Made by a program: the position numbers and the translations under genes. The notes under the pieces are model-generated. The model saw only the letters and a program-made list of their open reading frames with translations. It made no database searches and was not told the origin of the DNA. 64,000 nt of DNA from Candidatus Gastranaerophilales bacterium (GTDB lineage Bacteria; Cyanobacteriota; Vampirovibrionia; Gastranaerophilales; Gastranaerophilaceae): the NCBI GenBank assembly GCA_944325155.1, contig CALUYY010000007.1, positions 34,458 to 98,457 of the forward strand, written 5' to 3'. Within the stretch, counting starts at the first letter, position 1; each line of letters opens with the position of its first letter. This document shows, piece after piece, positions 45,880-55,063 of this stretch.

Positions 45880-47616
45880 ATGGAAATTATGACGGATAAA
45901 GTCGGACAATTTGTATTTATGCTTCATTCACATCTTCCCTTTTACAGAAAAGCCGGTATGTGGCCTTTCGGGGAAGAAAATTTATATGAATGTATGGCAG
46001 AAACATATGTTCCTTTATTAAATATGATTTCGGAATTATATGATGAAGGAATAATGGCTAAATTAACAATCGGCATAACCCCGATATTAGCCGAACAATT
46101 AAATGATGAACACTTAAAACAAGGTTTTATAGATTATCTTGATACAAGAATTAAAGCGGTTGAAGGCGATCTTGAAAGATACCCCGACCCCAACGTTGCT
46201 CATTCGCAGCATCTTAAATATCTTGCAAAATATTATTACGACTGGTTTAACCGAATTAAAGATTTGTTTATCAATAAATTTAATAAAGACCTTATTGCAG
46301 GGTTTAAAAAATTTCAGGATTTAGGATGTATTGAAATTACGACATCAGGTGCAACACACGGTTTTTCGCCATTGCTTGCAACGGATACAAACCTTAATGC
46401 GCAGTTTAAAGTAGGTTCCGATACCACAAAACGCCTTTTCGGCAAAAAAGCAAAAGGCTGCTGGCTGCCTGAATGTGCATACAGACAAGGTTATGAATTT
46501 ACCGGAAAAGACGGCAAGAAAAAATGGCGCCCCGCCATTGAAGTAACATTGCAGAATAACGGCATTGAATATTTCTTTACGGAATCTCACGTTATTGAAG
46601 GCGGAAATTCAATCGGAAACAGAAGAAAAATCGGTGTTTACGGAAATATTGAATATATTCCGCTTCCTAAAAGAGAAAAAACCGGCTATGACACTTATTC
46701 GGCATACTGGCTCCCCGATGCGCAGGTTGCCGTTATGGGAAGAAACGACAGAGCGGGCTTTCAGGTTTGGTCAGCCGCAGACGGTTACCCCGGCGACGGC
46801 TGTTACAGGGAATTCCACAGAAAAGACCCGAATTCAGGCATGCACTATTGGAGAATAACATCTTCAACAACCGATTTGGGCGATAAGATGTTATATGATC
46901 CGGTTTTAGCCATGAATCAGATTAATTCAAATTCAGACCACTATACAACGTTAATTTATCATCTTTTAAACGACTATAAGATGGCTCATAACGGAAAAGA
47001 AGGGCTTTGCATGGTATCTTTTGACACCGAATTATACGGCCACTGGTGGTTTGAAGGTGTTGAATTTATTAAACAGGTAATTAAAAAATTAAATCAATAT
47101 CTCCCTGAAGTTGAAATGATGACGGCGGGCGAATATTTAAAAGCACATCCGCCGGTTGATGCCATTCAAATTCCGGAATCATCCTGGGGACAAGGCGGAC
47201 ATTTCTGGGTATGGCAAAACCACTTAACGGAATGGATGTGGCCCATTATCCATGCCTGCGAAAAAAGAATCATAGATATTGTTTCAAAATATGAAAAACA
47301 GCCCGAAGATAAATTGTTATTAAGAGCACTGAACCAGCTTGCAAGAGAAAACCTCTTATTGCAAAGTTCAGACTGGCCCTTCTTAATTACAACCTGGCAG
47401 GCTAAAGATTACGCAACGGACAGATTCAGAGAACATGTTGAAAGATTTGAAAAAATTGCCGATATGATTGAAAACAATTCAATTTCGGATAATGAATTAA
47501 AACAAATCGAATCAATCGATAACTGTTTTTCTGATATTGATTACCGTGTATATCTTCCGATTGAAGAAGGTGTTATACCCCAGCAGGAAGCAAAACTTGC
47601 ACCTTTATACAACTAA
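45880..47616 (+). CDS. GH57 1,4-alpha-glucan branching enzyme
   Basis: A 578-residue glycoside hydrolase of family 57 (with the DUF1957-type C-terminus). It moves glucan chains to form alpha-1,6 branches in glycogen. The family marks are FMLHSHLPFYRKAG near the start, the nucleophile glutamate in CWLPECAY (E198) and the acid aspartate in SFDTELYGHWWFEG (D382), followed by the C-terminal helical domain with SSDWPFLI. It fits with the phosphorylase-like protein at 33.5 kb and the phosphohexomutase at 13.3 kb. The ATG at 45880 is 3 bases from GGAGG and a second ATG at 45889 is 12 bases away; either could be used. A terminator follows. Confidence 0.9.
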   Translation: MEIMTDKVGQFVFMLHSHLPFYRKAGMWPFGEENLYECMAETYVPLLNMISELYDEGIMAKLTIGITPILAEQLNDEHLKQGFIDYLDTRIKAVEGDLERYPDPNVAHSQHLKYLAKYYYDWFNRIKDLFINKFNKDLIAGFKKFQDLGCIEITTSGATHGFSPLLATDTNLNAQFKVGSDTTKRLFGKKAKGCWLPECAYRQGYEFTGKDGKKKWRPAIEVTLQNNGIEYFFTESHVIEGGNSIGNRRKIGVYGNIEYIPLPKREKTGYDTYSAYWLPDAQVAVMGRNDRAGFQVWSAADGYPGDGCYREFHRKDPNSGMHYWRITSSTTDLGDKMLYDPVLAMNQINSNSDHYTTLIYHLLNDYKMAHNGKEGLCMVSFDTELYGHWWFEGVEFIKQVIKKLNQYLPEVEMMTAGEYLKAHPPVDAIQIPESSWGQGGHFWVWQNHLTEWMWPIIHACEKRIIDIVSKYEKQPEDKLLLRALNQLARENLLLQSSDWPFLITTWQAKDYATDRFREHVERFEKIADMIENNSISDNELKQIESIDNCFSDIDYRVYLPIEEGVIPQQEAKLAPLYN

Positions 47617-47633
47617 ATCGGCAAAAAATAATA

Positions 47634-47669
47634 AAAAACCCTTGCAAACCTTATATTGCAAGGGTTTTT
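47634..47669 (+). terminator. Terminator after the GH57 gene
   Basis: AAAAACCCTTGCAA (47634-47647) pairs perfectly with TTGCAAGGGTTTTT (47656-47669). Confidence 0.9.
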
Positions 47670-47920
47670 CGATTTATTAACAACTCTTTACAAAAAAGAA
47701 ACAAACAGGCAATTTTAAAGTTCAAAAATTGTTTATTAAAGTGTAGGGAATATACAATTTATAAGGAAGAAAAAAGTCATAAAATCTGCATATCAGCACA
47801 TTTTATACAATATAAAAGAATTATTTTACTCTCTCTTAATATCCTCGTGTTTATTTTTAAATGTTTGTCAAACGGCAGACATTTTTTTTATCTTTAAATC
47901 TGCTTTTAAATTTAATAAAC
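47670..47920 (+). other. Gene-free stretch with a possible small-RNA locus
   Basis: No gene is seen between the GH57 terminator and the trkA promoter. A possible promoter TTGTTT (47729-47734), 18 bases, TACAAT (47753-47758) is followed about 100 bases later by a terminator-like hairpin: AATGTTTG (47860-47867) with CAGACATT (47876-47883) and a T-run to 47889. Together they could define a ~125-base transcript. Confidence 0.35.
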
Positions 47921-47949
47921 TTGAACTTAAATAAGGCTTTTTATATAAT
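47921..47949 (+). promoter_or_regulatory. Promoter of trkA (leaderless)
   Basis: TTGAAC (47921-47926), 17 bases, TATAAT (47944-47949), 6 bases, ATG at 47956. A near-consensus promoter that puts the transcript start at the start codon. Confidence 0.75.
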
Positions 47950-47955
47950 TTTTTT

Positions 47956-49308
47956 ATGAAAATAGTAATATACGGAGCAGGGGATATAACTTCCATTATC
48001 GCGGCGGAATTTTTTGAGGACCACGATATAATAGTAATTGACCCCGACCCCGTTAAATTAAGCCAGTTTGCACACCTTGATTTATCAACGATTGCGGGGG
48101 ACGCTTCAAATATAAACATTTTAAACCAGGCTGATATTAAAAGTGCCGATGTTTTTATTGCGGCAAGCGATTTGGATGAAGCAAACATTGTTGCATGTCT
48201 TATGACAAGGTATTTAAGCTGTGCACAGACGGTTTGTTTTGTTTCAAGAAAAGAATGTCAGAATTCTCTTAAAATAATAAGAGAAAATGTGCAAAAAGAC
48301 GATGATATTAATATAAATTTTGTTGTTTGGCCGGAAGAATTATTAACAAGGGAAATTTTCAGCATTTTAACCGTGCCCGATGCGGTTGATGTTGAAAGCT
48401 TTAATCAGGGAAGGGCAAAACTTCTTGAATACAGAATAAAAGAAAACTCTCCTCTTTTAAATAAAAAATTAAAAGATGCGGGCTTTGACGGCGAAACACT
48501 TGTTGTCGGCATTGCAAGAGGTGAGGAGCTTTTTATTCCGATAGGGGAGGATGAATTTAAGCTAAACGATAAATGTATTTTTATGGGAACGCCCGAGAGC
48601 CTTGATTTAACTTCGATTAAATTTTTTGTTGATGAAAAAACGGCAATTAAAAACGCCGCAATTATAGGCGGCGGAACGGTCGGTTTTGAGCTTGCAAAAT
48701 CTCTGGAAAAAACAAAAATTAAAGCAAAATTAATCGAGAAAAATTATCAAAGATGTGAATTTTTATCGGAAAACTTGAATAAAACGCTTATTCTAAATGC
48801 CGACGGCACAAATTCGGAATTTTTGGTGCAGGAAGGTATCGGGCAGATGGATGTAGTTATTGCCGTAACGGACAGCGATGAAAAAAATCTTTTATGTTCG
48901 CTTCTTGCAAAACAGCTGGGTGCAAAAAGGGTTATTACAAGGGTTGAACAGCTTGCAACCGTTTCTTTGTTTGAAAATGTCGGAGTAGACGTTGCGGTTT
49001 CGCCGAAACAGGCGGCTTTGAATGAAATAAAAGACCAGATTATAGATTCTAAAATGGGAATCTTGGCTACCGTTGAAAGGGGATTGGGGAAGGTTCAGGA
49101 AATTAAAGTAAGGTCCGATTTTAAAGATACTCCTTTAATGGAATTAAAGCTTCCGTGCCGTGCGGTTATTGCGATTATTCAAAGGGGTTCAAGAATATTA
49201 ATTCCCAAAGGAAAAACCCTAATCAGAGCAAACGATACACTTTTAACTTTTGTTATGGCGGGGGATGCCGAAAAAATAAGAAATTTCTTCGGTTCAAATA
49301 AAGACTGA
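47956..49308 (+). CDS. trkA: Trk potassium uptake regulator TrkA
   Basis: A 450-residue cytoplasmic protein with two RCK-N/RCK-C units. The NAD-binding motifs are IYGAGDITSIIAAEFFEDH with the acidic end of strand two at IVIDPDP (first half), and IIGGGTVGFELAKSLE with LIEKN (second half). It gates the TrkH potassium channel according to nucleotide state. trkH follows 16 bp later in the same operon. The first glycine motif is GAGDIT, slightly unlike the usual GxGxxG. A consensus-like promoter ends 6 bases before the ATG and no ribosome binding site is present. Confidence 0.93.
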   Translation: MKIVIYGAGDITSIIAAEFFEDHDIIVIDPDPVKLSQFAHLDLSTIAGDASNINILNQADIKSADVFIAASDLDEANIVACLMTRYLSCAQTVCFVSRKECQNSLKIIRENVQKDDDININFVVWPEELLTREIFSILTVPDAVDVESFNQGRAKLLEYRIKENSPLLNKKLKDAGFDGETLVVGIARGEELFIPIGEDEFKLNDKCIFMGTPESLDLTSIKFFVDEKTAIKNAAIIGGGTVGFELAKSLEKTKIKAKLIEKNYQRCEFLSENLNKTLILNADGTNSEFLVQEGIGQMDVVIAVTDSDEKNLLCSLLAKQLGAKRVITRVEQLATVSLFENVGVDVAVSPKQAALNEIKDQIIDSKMGILATVERGLGKVQEIKVRSDFKDTPLMELKLPCRAVIAIIQRGSRILIPKGKTLIRANDTLLTFVMAGDAEKIRNFFGSNKD

Positions 49309-49324
49309 ATAATGAGAAAATCAA

Positions 49325-50782
49325 ATGAGATTTAAAGTAATATTCAATACAACCGGAATAATCTTAAAATTTATAAGTCTTATTTTTATACTGCCCGTTA
49401 TATTTGCATATATTTACGGGGATTATAAATATGTTTTGGGGTTTGTTTGTGCCGGCGTTATTTCTTTAATTTTAGGGTTTTTATTCTGTCTAAATGACGC
49501 AAGCGAAAAAGATATCGATAACATTACCCGTGCCGAGGCTTTTGCTACGGTTATTTTCGGGTGGACAATGTTCGGGCTTTGTGCGGCGGTGCCTTTTTTG
49601 TTTTTTGATTTAAGCGTTATAGATTCCCTTTTTGAGGCATTTTCCGGAGTTTCAACAACCGGCGCCACTATTTTATCCGATTTTTCACTGTATCCTAAAA
49701 CATTTTTTATTTACCGCTCCGTTATCCAGTGGTTCGGCGGTATGGGGATAATTGTTTTATTTATTGCGGTTCTGCCGAAGTTTGCGGTAGCGGGCAGGCA
49801 GATGTTTTTTGCCGAAACCCCGAACCCGAGAGAAGAAAAAATAACTCCGAGAATCCGCCATACGGCAAGCTGGCTGTGGTCAATTTATATTTTAATGACA
49901 ATAATACAAATTTTAATTCTTAAATTTCAGGGAATGGATTTTTATAATGCGATTTGTACTTCCTTATCCACAATTTCGGCCGGCGGTTTTTCAAATAACC
50001 CTTCTGGGCTTGTCGGAGTTGATTCAAAATTTGTATGGACGGTCGGCATTTTTTCTTTTATTGCGGGCATAAACTTTTTATTAACTTATAAAGTTTTAAT
50101 AAAAGGGAAAATAGCGGAATTATTTAAAAGCGAAGAATTCAGAGCGTATTTTTTAATTGTTTTGTTTTTTACATCAATTCTTGCTTTAATTTTATATTTT
50201 CAGGCGCATTTTTCAATATCCGATTCAATCAGAAACGCATTCTTTGAAACGGCGGCCACAATAACATCAACCGGTATTGCTTCGGATGATTATATGAACT
50301 GGCCCATAAGAGCAAGGGTTTTATTATTTGTTTTAATGTTTATAGGCGGGTCTGCAATTTCCGCAAGCGGCAGTATTAAAATTACAAGATGGATTTATGT
50401 TTGCAAATTTATTAAAAAAGAAATGAATAAAGTCGCTCATCCTAATGCAATTTATCCCATTAAACTTGAAAACAGAACCGTATCACCCGAAATCGGGTAT
50501 CAAATTATAGTATTTATAATTTTCTTTATGGCAATTTTTGCCTTAAGTTCAATTATTGTTTCATTTATCGAACAAAACGTTTTAATTGCGGTAACGGGAA
50601 GCATTGCAACATTATCTAACGCAGGTCCCGGTTTTGACAGCGTCATAGGGCCTTTGGGAAGCTACGGCGAATTATCGGGCGCCACCAAACTTATTTTTAT
50701 GTTTAATATGGTAGTCGGCAGGCTTGAAATTATACCGTTTTTAGCACTTTTACAAAAAGATTTATGGCAGTTCAGAAAATAA
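49325..50782 (+). CDS. trkH: Trk potassium uptake channel TrkH
   Basis: A 485-residue inner-membrane protein with four membrane-pore-membrane repeats. The four filter segments are visible: GVSTTGATIL, STISAGGFSNNP, ATITSTGIASDD and ATLSNAGPGFDS. It carries potassium with TrkA as its cytoplasmic ring. The end lies 2 bp before a convergent gene with no terminator between. No clear ribosome binding site is seen; translation may couple to trkA. Confidence 0.93.
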   Translation: MRFKVIFNTTGIILKFISLIFILPVIFAYIYGDYKYVLGFVCAGVISLILGFLFCLNDASEKDIDNITRAEAFATVIFGWTMFGLCAAVPFLFFDLSVIDSLFEAFSGVSTTGATILSDFSLYPKTFFIYRSVIQWFGGMGIIVLFIAVLPKFAVAGRQMFFAETPNPREEKITPRIRHTASWLWSIYILMTIIQILILKFQGMDFYNAICTSLSTISAGGFSNNPSGLVGVDSKFVWTVGIFSFIAGINFLLTYKVLIKGKIAELFKSEEFRAYFLIVLFFTSILALILYFQAHFSISDSIRNAFFETAATITSTGIASDDYMNWPIRARVLLFVLMFIGGSAISASGSIKITRWIYVCKFIKKEMNKVAHPNAIYPIKLENRTVSPEIGYQIIVFIIFFMAIFALSSIIVSFIEQNVLIAVTGSIATLSNAGPGFDSVIGPLGSYGELSGATKLIFMFNMVVGRLEIIPFLALLQKDLWQFRK

Positions 50783-50784
50783 AA

Positions 50785-51126
50785 TTATTTTCCCATCGCT
50801 TTATTTAATGCGGCTTCAAGGGTTTTAACCTTGTTTTCAAGAAGCCTTATTTTTTCATCGGCTTCATCCGTATTAAGAGAATTTTTATCGTATTGTTTTT
50901 TTAATTTTGTATATCTTCCCGCAGCGTCAAAAAACGAGCTTAGCATTAAAATAACGCCCGTAAAGATACCGAGGGCAAAAACAATTAACGTTGATACAAG
51001 ATAGGACATTGAAAATTTAATGTCCGTATACATAAGAGCAAGGTTTAAATTCATATCGTTGAATTGCCCGAACATAAGAACAAAAACAGTGATTAAAACC
51101 GCCAATATAACACAAATTGTACCCAT
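50785..51126 (-). CDS. LapA-like small membrane protein
   Basis: A 113-residue protein: two membrane helices (about 2-20 and 41-66) with a short loop, then a charged coiled coil (about 70-110). This resembles the LapA/DUF1049 family, seen near lipopolysaccharide or envelope genes in proteobacteria. AAGGAG lies 6 bases before the ATG, which is 2 bp after the RluA stop, so it closes the long minus-strand operon that begins at 56.5 kb. Function not settled. Confidence 0.6.
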   Translation of the reverse strand: MGTICVILAVLITVFVLMFGQFNDMNLNLALMYTDIKFSMSYLVSTLIVFALGIFTGVILMLSSFFDAAGRYTKLKKQYDKNSLNTDEADEKIRLLENKVKTLEAALNKAMGK

Positions 51127-51128
51127 AA

Positions 51129-52115
51129 TCAGCTCCTTAACAATTTCAATACTTTTATTAAATCGGGATGATAGTTTTCTTTTTCTATCTCAAATTCCAT
51201 TATCTCATTTGTTTTGGGATGTGTAAAGGATAAATAATATGACATTAAAATCTGCCCCGTTGTTTTAAGGTTTTTAAAAATTCCCAGCTTATATCCTTTG
51301 GCGCCGTATAAGTCGTCATTTATAACGGGGTGCCCTATTGAAGATAAGTGGCACCTTATTTGGTGGGTTCTTCCCGTTTCAAGCTTTAATTCAAGAAAAG
51401 TTGCATTTTCAAATCTTTCAATTACTCTGTATTTTGTAAGAGCGTAAAGACCTTCTTGTGCGGTATTCATTTTAACCGTTTTATCAAGATAATGTACAAG
51501 CGGTTTTTCTATTTTTCCTTCATCTTCTTTTATTGTGCCGTAGCAGACTGCAAGATATTTCCTTATTGTTTTTTTGGTCTTTATATCTTCTTGAAGCTTA
51601 AGGTGTGCTTCATTTGTTTTTGCAACAAGCATTAACCCTGATGTATCTTTATCAAGGCGGTGAACTATCCCTTGTCTTATTTTGCCCCGAACGTCGGATA
51701 AATTTTTTGTGTGATATAAAAGAGCATTTACAAGGGTATCTTCTTCATTTTTTGAGGTCGGGTGGCAGAGAAGATTTTTTTGTTTATTTAAAACAATTAA
51801 ATCATCATCTTCATAATAAATATCCAAGGGAATGTTTTTCGGTTTAATTATTAATTCGTTTTCTTCTTTTTTTATTTCAAAATCCACAATATCGTTTAAT
51901 CTTAATTTATAAGAAGATTTTGAAGGAGAGTTGTTAACTTTTATCTTATTTTGTTCAATATATTTTTGAACTTTTGTTCTTGTTAAACTTTCGCCCGTTA
52001 TAAAAAAATATTCTTCAAAAAAGAAATCTTTTGAAAAATTATCAAGCCTTTGGTCTTTATAATTTTCATCAATTTTAATTTCCACGTTTTTTAAACCTTT
52101 TTTTAATGTATTCAT
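51129..52115 (-). CDS. RluA-family pseudouridine synthase
   Basis: A 328-residue RNA-modifying enzyme. An S4-like RNA-binding domain (about 40-85, LTRTKVQKYIEQNKIKVNN) precedes the catalytic domain with the HRLDKDTSGLMLVAKT motif, whose aspartate makes the pseudouridine. The LETGRTHQIRCHL segment is also typical. It is closest to the RluD type, which acts on 23S rRNA. The ATG at 52115 overlaps lspA by 41 bases; a GTG at 52085 with AAAAGG 10 bases upstream is a reasonable alternative and would overlap by 11 bases. Confidence 0.88.
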   Translation of the reverse strand: MNTLKKGLKNVEIKIDENYKDQRLDNFSKDFFFEEYFFITGESLTRTKVQKYIEQNKIKVNNSPSKSSYKLRLNDIVDFEIKKEENELIIKPKNIPLDIYYEDDDLIVLNKQKNLLCHPTSKNEEDTLVNALLYHTKNLSDVRGKIRQGIVHRLDKDTSGLMLVAKTNEAHLKLQEDIKTKKTIRKYLAVCYGTIKEDEGKIEKPLVHYLDKTVKMNTAQEGLYALTKYRVIERFENATFLELKLETGRTHQIRCHLSSIGHPVINDDLYGAKGYKLGIFKNLKTTGQILMSYYLSFTHPKTNEIMEFEIEKENYHPDLIKVLKLLRS

Positions 52116-52569
52116 CTCTTAAGGTTAAAACGACAAACAAAATAACCGATAAGCTGATTAAAATATCATAAAGGTTGAAAACGGGAAAATTTATAAATGT
52201 AAGCTTTATATAATCGGTAACATACCCTGAAGCAAATCTTTCTATCGTGTTTCCCAAAATTCCGGATGTAAAAATTGAGGCAAAAAGAATTTTTATTTTG
52301 TCATTGAATGTAATATATCTGTATACGTAAAAAACAATGAATAAAATAACAATTGCGCCCAAAATCGCAAGAATATAAGGGTTATTTTCAAACATTCCGA
52401 ATGCGCTTCCTGTGTTTTTGGCGATTGTTACCGTAAAAAGAGGGTTGTTATAATCTCTTAGCATCATATAAGGAGAGGTTATAATTTTTGCAAGGCTTAT
52501 GCATAACTGCCAAAGAACAACGGTAAGTAAAAGGTATATGACAAATGCTTTTTTATCTTTTATTTTCAT
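52075..52569 (-). CDS. lspA: Lipoprotein signal peptidase (signal peptidase II)
   Basis: A 164-residue inner-membrane aspartic protease that cuts lipoprotein signal peptides. Four membrane helices are visible. The catalytic pair is the aspartates in GYVTDYIKL and VFNLYDILI. The usual GN-x-x-DR is GNTIER here and the usual NxAD is NLYD; both catalytic aspartates are kept. The start overlaps the end of the upstream secreted-protein gene by 4 bases (ATGA). lspA followed by an rluA-type gene is a common bacterial pairing. Confidence 0.9.
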   Translation of the reverse strand: MKIKDKKAFVIYLLLTVVLWQLCISLAKIITSPYMMLRDYNNPLFTVTIAKNTGSAFGMFENNPYILAILGAIVILFIVFYVYRYITFNDKIKILFASIFTSGILGNTIERFASGYVTDYIKLTFINFPVFNLYDILISLSVILFVVLTLRDEYIKKRFKKRGN

Positions 52570-53444
52570 AAATTTTTGTTTTCTTTACTCTGTGCGTTTA
52601 TTCTTTTAACATAAAACCCTAAGCCCGATATTACGGCTTTATCGGCGTCAATGTCTTTATTATTTTTTTTGATTTTAACAAAAGGGTTTATAAAAGCAAA
52701 TGTCGAATTGGCGTATTCGTTTTTACCTTCTTTGTTTGCAATCATAACACGCTCTAAAATTCCGCTTTTATTTATTGCCCTGTACGGGTCATAGGTTTTT
52801 TCCGGAGGGTAGACAATTTTATCATGGCCTATTGAACCGACGACAAATCTTTTTAAAGGCATTTTTAAGCTTATTTTTACCGTATATTCTTCATTGGGCT
52901 TAATTGAAGAAGGAACTTCCATATTAAATTCCGTGTCAATTGCTTCGCCGTATTTAATTTCGGTGGATTCGGAGTATATTTCATCTCCTATAACTTTCCA
53001 GTCTTTTCCTTCTTTTTTATAAATCATTGAATAATATGCTTTTGAATCCATTCTTCCTTTAATTTTGTTTCCGACGGCATATTTTGCGTCTTTTCCTTTG
53101 ACATCAAGTTTTGAATAAGAGGTTTCATTAATATAAACCCTTACGATATCATCATCGGGTTCAACTTTTTCAATTACTTCTTTCGTTTTTATATCGGGGT
53201 ATAGTTCTTTTGCGCTTTGAAAAATGCTTAAAGTTTCTTCTTTATTGTATCCGTCAAAACTTTTATAGTTGTCCGAATAATATTTTGCAATTTCTTCCGT
53301 TTTGCCTCTATCCGATAATTTGCGTAATTTTTTTGTTATTTTAACGATGTTTTCATAATCTTCTGTCGTTATTGCATATACGGAATTTATTGATAAAAAC
53401 ATAATTAAAATAAACGATACGAAACATACGGCAGCTTTTTTCAT
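52566..53444 (-). CDS. Secreted protein with NTF2-like domain
   Basis: A 292-residue protein. A signal peptide (cleavage likely after VYA-IT) is followed by a helix-plus-sheet domain at about 25-165 (KLSDRGKTEEIAKYYSDNYKSF, YYSMIYKKEGKDWKVIGDEIY) that looks like the NTF2/SnoaL fold. The rest (about 175-280) is beta-rich, possibly Ig-like. Function unknown. It lies 1 bp after the gene upstream and overlaps lspA, inside the long minus-strand operon. Confidence 0.6.
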   Translation of the reverse strand: MKKAAVCFVSFILIMFLSINSVYAITTEDYENIVKITKKLRKLSDRGKTEEIAKYYSDNYKSFDGYNKEETLSIFQSAKELYPDIKTKEVIEKVEPDDDIVRVYINETSYSKLDVKGKDAKYAVGNKIKGRMDSKAYYSMIYKKEGKDWKVIGDEIYSESTEIKYGEAIDTEFNMEVPSSIKPNEEYTVKISLKMPLKRFVVGSIGHDKIVYPPEKTYDPYRAINKSGILERVMIANKEGKNEYANSTFAFINPFVKIKKNNKDIDADKAVISGLGFYVKRINAQSKENKNL

Positions 53445-53445
53445 T

Positions 53446-54078
53446 TTATTTATCCTGTTTAAATATTAAGTAATACTTCCCTGTACCATAGTATAGTATA
53501 ATCTGCCAAAATTCACCATCTATATCGTTTATTTCCATATAAGATTTCGGAACGGGTTTTCTTTGGGTTTTTTTGGGAAACATGGTGCCGACGGTATCCG
53601 CTATTGCCGTTTTAAATTTTTTCCAGGCGGAGGTTTTCGGTTTCGGGATATATTCATCGTAAAATTCTTCGGTTGTAATATCGACGTTATAAGTCGGAAT
53701 TACATATTTTACTCGCCCTTCTTCTTTAAATAAAACGTAAGTTTTCCCTTCGTGTTTTCTCGGCGTTAGAAGATAATATCCGGGAGGAATTTTAATATCT
53801 TTAAAAATAAAGGTTGTTCCGCTTCTAAACAGCGGATACGGAGAAAACATATATTTTGTATAATCTTCCGCCTGAAAAGGGTCAATTCCGAATATATATT
53901 CAAAATTCGGAACTTCAAGTTCATCGTAAATTTTGTAAAAATCTTCGGCATAAGCGGGTTTTAGAATTAAAAACCCTAAAATTGCAACCATTGATATTAA
54001 ATATTTTATGATATTCACATTCACTTTGTCTTTGTTAATGATTTTTTTTAATAAATCAACTGACATAAAGTTTTTCAT
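53446..54078 (-). CDS. Secreted protein of unknown function
   Basis: A 210-residue protein with a long N-terminal region ending in a hydrophobic segment (about 25-43) and a possible signal cleavage after AYA-ED. The mature part is beta-rich with many aromatic residues (YYLLTPRKHEGKTYVLFKEEG, WQIILYYGTGKYYLIFKQ). No family recognised. The ATG at 54078 sits right after GGAG, inside the upstream CheW gene; the ATG at 54066 is an alternative with 12-base spacing. It lies in the chemotaxis operon. Confidence 0.6.
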   Translation of the reverse strand: MKNFMSVDLLKKIINKDKVNVNIIKYLISMVAILGFLILKPAYAEDFYKIYDELEVPNFEYIFGIDPFQAEDYTKYMFSPYPLFRSGTTFIFKDIKIPPGYYLLTPRKHEGKTYVLFKEEGRVKYVIPTYNVDITTEEFYDEYIPKPKTSAWKKFKTAIADTVGTMFPKKTQRKPVPKSYMEINDIDGEFWQIILYYGTGKYYLIFKQDK

Positions 54079-55063
54079 CTCCGAATAATCTTTTTATATC
54101 AAGGATTAAATACAGTTTTTCTCCCATAACGTATTCATTTAAGCAGCTTGGCTTATAATCTTCTTTTTTCTTTAATAAATTTTCATCCATATCGATTGTT
54201 TCGCCGATTGCATCCGTTATGATTCCAAGCTGATAATCTTCATATTCAATAACAATTATGCTTGTATCTTTTGTAATTTCGGAAGTTTTGTTTTCCGTAT
54301 ATTTCAGAAGGTCTATAACGGTTATGTATCTTCCTTTTATGCTTACTATTCCCATAATAAAATCGGGGGTGCAGGGAACTTTTGTAAGTTTTACGTTTGC
54401 AAATTTATAAAATCCCGCCACATGCAAAATTTTGACACAGCAGATATGTTTTTTAAGATAAAAAGTTATGTAGGTGTCCTGGCTTTTTATGATTTCATAA
54501 GCAACTCCGCGCATTTTTCTTGCGTAATGAAGCCTTCTTCTGTGAAGCTTTTCTTTTGAAGAAATATCTTTAGGCAAAAGAAGGGAAGAACTTTTATTTA
54601 TATCCGCCGGTGTAAAATCAGAAGAGTTGATTGCTTCTTCAATGTGTTCAAGATTTATGACTGTGGCGGAAAAATCTTTTTCGGTAAAGATTGCCTCCAA
54701 AAAAGACTGCTTTGTGTCGTACGGAGGGTTATTTAAAGAAAGCGTGTTTATTCTTCTTATTTCTTTGACGTCATCGATTAAAATGCCGAAAATGTCGTTA
54801 TTTGTTTTTGTGATTACTATTTTACTGTTTAAGCTGTAATTTGTTGCTTCAAGTTTTAAAATGCTTCTTATATCAATGATTTTTATCATTTTATTGTTAT
54901 ATTCAAGAAGCCCCGCTATAAAATCGGGCATGCTTTCGGGGTATTCCAATTCGACAAGCTGCATAATATCAAGAACATATTTTGCACTGAAGGCGTAATT
55001 ATACGTTCCGATTGAAAAAAAGATGTAGCTTTCTTCGCTGTATTGAGTTAAGGCGTTATTCAT
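54056..55063 (-). CDS. Double CheW-domain protein
   Basis: A 335-residue cytoplasmic adaptor with two CheW-like domains, at about 10-140 (FFSIGTYNYAFSAKYVLDIMQ, IDIRSILKL, FGILIDDVKEI) and about 195-330 (YITFYLKKHICCVKILHVAGF, VSIKGRYITVIDLLKY, LGIITDAIGETI). CheW links chemoreceptors to CheA. The gene overlaps the REC-GGDEF gene by 8 bases and lies opposite a receptor-CheA operon, so it probably joins that system. Two fused CheW units in one protein are uncommon. Confidence 0.8.
   Translation of the reverse strand: MNNALTQYSEESYIFFSIGTYNYAFSAKYVLDIMQLVELEYPESMPDFIAGLLEYNNKMIKIIDIRSILKLEATNYSLNSKIVITKTNNDIFGILIDDVKEIRRINTLSLNNPPYDTKQSFLEAIFTEKDFSATVINLEHIEEAINSSDFTPADINKSSSLLLPKDISSKEKLHRRRLHYARKMRGVAYEIIKSQDTYITFYLKKHICCVKILHVAGFYKFANVKLTKVPCTPDFIMGIVSIKGRYITVIDLLKYTENKTSEITKDTSIIVIEYEDYQLGIITDAIGETIDMDENLLKKKEDYKPSCLNEYVMGEKLYLILDIKRLFGDEKLYVS

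Noticed and set aside
45508..45927. Minus-strand reading frame across the end of the J-domain-like gene and the GH57 start
   Set aside because: It runs across a strong terminator and two gene ends, with no start signal.
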